NCBI GenBank assembly: GCA_020073395.1
Contig: JAIQFF010000009.1
Location: 1-64,000, forward strand
DNA from: Terriglobia bacterium
GTDB lineage: Bacteria > Acidobacteriota > Terriglobia > Terriglobales > Acidobacteriaceae
Length of the DNA stretch: 64,000 nt
Reading direction: 5' to 3'
Below are positions 62,351-64,000 of the stretch, in pieces. Below the pieces are notes generated by a model. That model had not been told where the DNA came from and made no database searches. It saw nothing but the letters and a program-made list of their open reading frames with translations. Each line of letters begins with the position of its first letter. Position 1 is the stretch's first letter. Made by a program: the position numbers and the translations under genes.

Positions 62351-63601
62351 ATGGCTCCTCGGGTCGTCATCACTGGACTGGGCGTGATCAGCCCCAATGG
62401 CATCGGCAAAGAAGCCTTTTGCCTCGCCCTTCTCGCCGGAAAGTCGGGCGTGAAACGCATTTCCCGTTTTGATCCATCATCCCTGCCGGTCCAAATTGCG
62501 GGCGAGATTCCCGAGTTTGACGAACTGGCCTGGGTGGATGCGCGCGAACGCAAACACGTTTCCCGCGTGGTGCCGCTGGCGGTGGCTGCTTCTACGGAAG
62601 CGATCAAGGATGCGGGTCTCGATCCGGCCGCCATGTCGATGGAAGAGAAGCGGGAGATCGGCGTGATTCTGGGGACAGGCGGCGGCGCACAGGAATTTTC
62701 CGAAGAGCAATACCGGTTGTGGCACAGCGGACACGTAAAGCAGGTCAGCATCTTCTGCATCCCGAGCGGCACCATGGGAACGTTGCCCAGCGAAATCAGC
62801 ATGCGTTTTGGATTTCGTGGCTACAGCCACGTGGTGACCGCGGGCTGCACCTCTTCCACCGACGCCATCGGTTACGCCTCCCAGCATATTCAGGCTGGCG
62901 TGCTGCCCCTGTTTCTGGTGGGTGGTGTGGATTCGCCGATTACGCCGGGGATCATCAAGGGCTACTCGCTGCTGCGTGCGCTCACCCAGTCCTGGAACCA
63001 CGCTCCCGAAAGCGCCTCCCGCCCATTTTCCGCCGACCGCGACGGGTTCGTCATCGCCGAAGGCTCGTGGATGTTCATCCTCGAAGATTACGATCACGCC
63101 CGTGCTCGCGGGGCCCATATCTATGCTGAAATCGCCGGGTACGGTTCCACCTGCGAGGCTTTTCACCGGGTGCGCATGAGCGACTCACCGGAAGAACCCG
63201 CCCGCGCCATCACGCTGGCGCTCGAAGAGGCCAGCCTGGAGCCGGAAGACATCCATCACGTCAACCTGCACGGCAATTCCACCGAAATGAATGATCGGGT
63301 GGAAACCCTGGCGCTCAAACTGGCGCTCGGAGAGCACGCTAGAAAAATTCCCATGTCCGGGCTCAAATCACAGATTGGACACGCGCAAGGGGCGTGCGGC
63401 TCAGCCAGTCTCGCGGCTACACTGATTGCAATGGAGCATGGAAAGATTCCGCCCACCATCAATCTGGATGCACCCGATCCCGAGTGCGACCTGGACTATG
63501 TTCCAGACATCGGCCGCAAGGCCAGCATCGAGCACGCCATCTGCAACTGCGTTGGGTTCGGGTCGAAGAATTCGGCGCTAGTGCTGAAGAAAATCGCGTA
63601 G
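62351..63601 (+). CDS. Beta-ketoacyl-ACP synthase (FabF-like)
   Basis: 416 residues from the ATG at 62351; a TTG at 62336 in the same frame has an AGGA close by and cannot be excluded. Thiolase fold with catalytic triad Cys166 (TAGCTSST), His307 (NLHGNSTEMND) and His344 (LKSQIGHAQG). The first His motif reads HGNST where FabF has HGTST. RVVITGLGVISPNG and DRDGFVIAEG are typical. Could serve primary fatty-acid synthesis or a special lipid/polyketide; no ACP or partner gene is near. The TAG stop belongs to the repeat that follows. Confidence 0.88.
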   Translation: MAPRVVITGLGVISPNGIGKEAFCLALLAGKSGVKRISRFDPSSLPVQIAGEIPEFDELAWVDARERKHVSRVVPLAVAASTEAIKDAGLDPAAMSMEEKREIGVILGTGGGAQEFSEEQYRLWHSGHVKQVSIFCIPSGTMGTLPSEISMRFGFRGYSHVVTAGCTSSTDAIGYASQHIQAGVLPLFLVGGVDSPITPGIIKGYSLLRALTQSWNHAPESASRPFSADRDGFVIAEGSWMFILEDYDHARARGAHIYAEIAGYGSTCEAFHRVRMSDSPEEPARAITLALEEASLEPEDIHHVNLHGNSTEMNDRVETLALKLALGEHARKIPMSGLKSQIGHAQGACGSASLAATLIAMEHGKIPPTINLDAPDPECDLDYVPDIGRKASIEHAICNCVGFGSKNSALVLKKIA

Positions 63602-63727
63602 GGACAGGTGTCTCACCTGCCCGGCGGAGCAGGGCTCCGCGGGACCTGGCAACTGTATTTGGCCCGCGGAAGCAATCTCGGCGAGCTGCGCTCGCCCGCC
63701 CAGATGGGGACATCTGGGCCTACGCAA
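63597..63727. repeat. Family K inverted element with two inner hairpins
   Basis: Outer ends GCGTAGG and CCTACGC are inverted copies. Inside are ACAGGTGTCTCACCTG and CAGATGGGGACATCTG hairpins and other short palindromes (CTCCGC, GAGCTGCGCTC). The left end contains the TAG stop of the ketoacyl synthase gene. Confidence 0.65.
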
Positions 63728-63804
63728 GCCGCGACCGTCCCGAACCTTTTCCATCCCCGCTTCTTATTTTCCCATCTATTTAGGGTATCTTTGTGCTATA
63801 GCCG

Positions 63805-64000
63805 ATGGCCCAAGAAGAAGAGGTACTAGGTAAAGCGTATGACAGCCGGCTGATGAAGCGGCTGCTCCAGTATTTGCGCCCTTACAAATGGCCGGTCGGC
63901 ATTTCCCTGGTTTCCATTCTTATCAAGGCCGTAGCCGATGTTCTGGGGCCCTACCTGGTCGCCATCGAGATCGACCGCTACCTGGTGCCGGTGCCCAGGA
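63805..64000 (+). CDS. ABC transporter permease-ATPase, N-terminal part only
   Basis: ATG at 63805; 65 codons lie in the window, 3' end outside. MAQEEEVLGKAYDSRLMKRL is followed by LLQYLRPYKWPVGISLVSIL, the typical start of the first membrane helix of MsbA/LmrA-type exporters, then IKAVADVLGPYLVAIEIDRY. No ribosome binding site of strength is seen. Substrate cannot be judged from this part. Confidence 0.75.
   Translation, partial: MAQEEEVLGKAYDSRLMKRLLQYLRPYKWPVGISLVSILIKAVADVLGPYLVAIEIDRYLVPVPR

Overview
The window is GC-rich, densely coded bacterial chromosome, most likely from an Acidobacteriota genome of the Terriglobia/Koribacter type. The pointers are a remnant of a VWFA protein of the kind common in Acidobacteria, housekeeping clusters ordered as in that phylum, small secreted and membrane proteins with few relatives elsewhere, frequent TTG/GTG starts, and intergenic spaces filled with palindromic repeats. 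I saw no rRNA, tRNA or CRISPR array. The assignment to phylum is inference.

Layout. 1-1570: end of an esterase-like gene and a lysozyme-like lipoprotein. 1861-7706 (+): envelope/isoprenoid cluster uppS-cdsA-dxr-rseP, then ispG. 7707-8218: frame-broken REP-associated transposase between inverted REPs. 8223-12430: DUF72, CAP-domain protein, rmuC, vapBC. 12605-17263 (-): probable membrane-stress operon (XRE regulator, NfeD-like, DUF1648, flotillin, small membrane protein, PspA) behind a promoter flanked by two palindromes. 17354-26640: ABM-like protein, small secreted protein, dipeptide-type permeases, CNNM/CBS protein, membrane-fusion protein, DUF4097 repeat protein, SAM hydrolase-like protein, TPR protein. 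26715-34099 (-): type IV pilus motor block pilB-pilT-pilC with pilS-pilR. 34577-36528: VWFA remnant and secreted metallo-beta-lactamase-fold protein. 36876-40515: NtrY/NtrX-like pair. 40590-45131 (-): RsbW-like kinase, era, CNNM/CBS protein, ybeY, phoH. 45380-47120: nested repeat/mobile structure carrying an orphan membrane-protein gene. 47163-50542: M20 amidohydrolase, Ycf46-like AAA ATPase, rpsT. 50573-56295 (-): psd-pssA-Asd-like-lptE-holA-methyltransferase-nat, several joined by ATGA overlaps. 56443-62247 (-): DUF465, rimI, tsaB, methylmalonyl-CoA epimerase, meaB, acyl-CoA dehydrogenase, hemW. 62351-64000 (+): ketoacyl synthase and the start of an ABC exporter.

Functional links. cdsA supplies CDP-diacylglycerol for pssA and then psd (phosphatidylethanolamine); uppS, dxr and ispG belong to isoprenoid/undecaprenyl supply; rseP, lptE and the flotillin/PspA operon serve envelope upkeep. 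Epimerase and meaB belong to methylmalonyl-CoA metabolism. phoH-ybeY-CNNM-era is a ribosome/RNA maintenance cluster.

Most unusual: at least nine palindromic repeat families sit in the gaps, often ending exactly on or containing the stop codon of the preceding gene. One family forms ~140-bp elements whose two ends are hairpins in inverted orientation. One copy appears split by a 1573-bp transposase-less element with imperfect terminal inverted repeats and a TAA target duplication, and a piece of another repeat family sits in the loop of its right end. All of this was read by eye; no searches were run.
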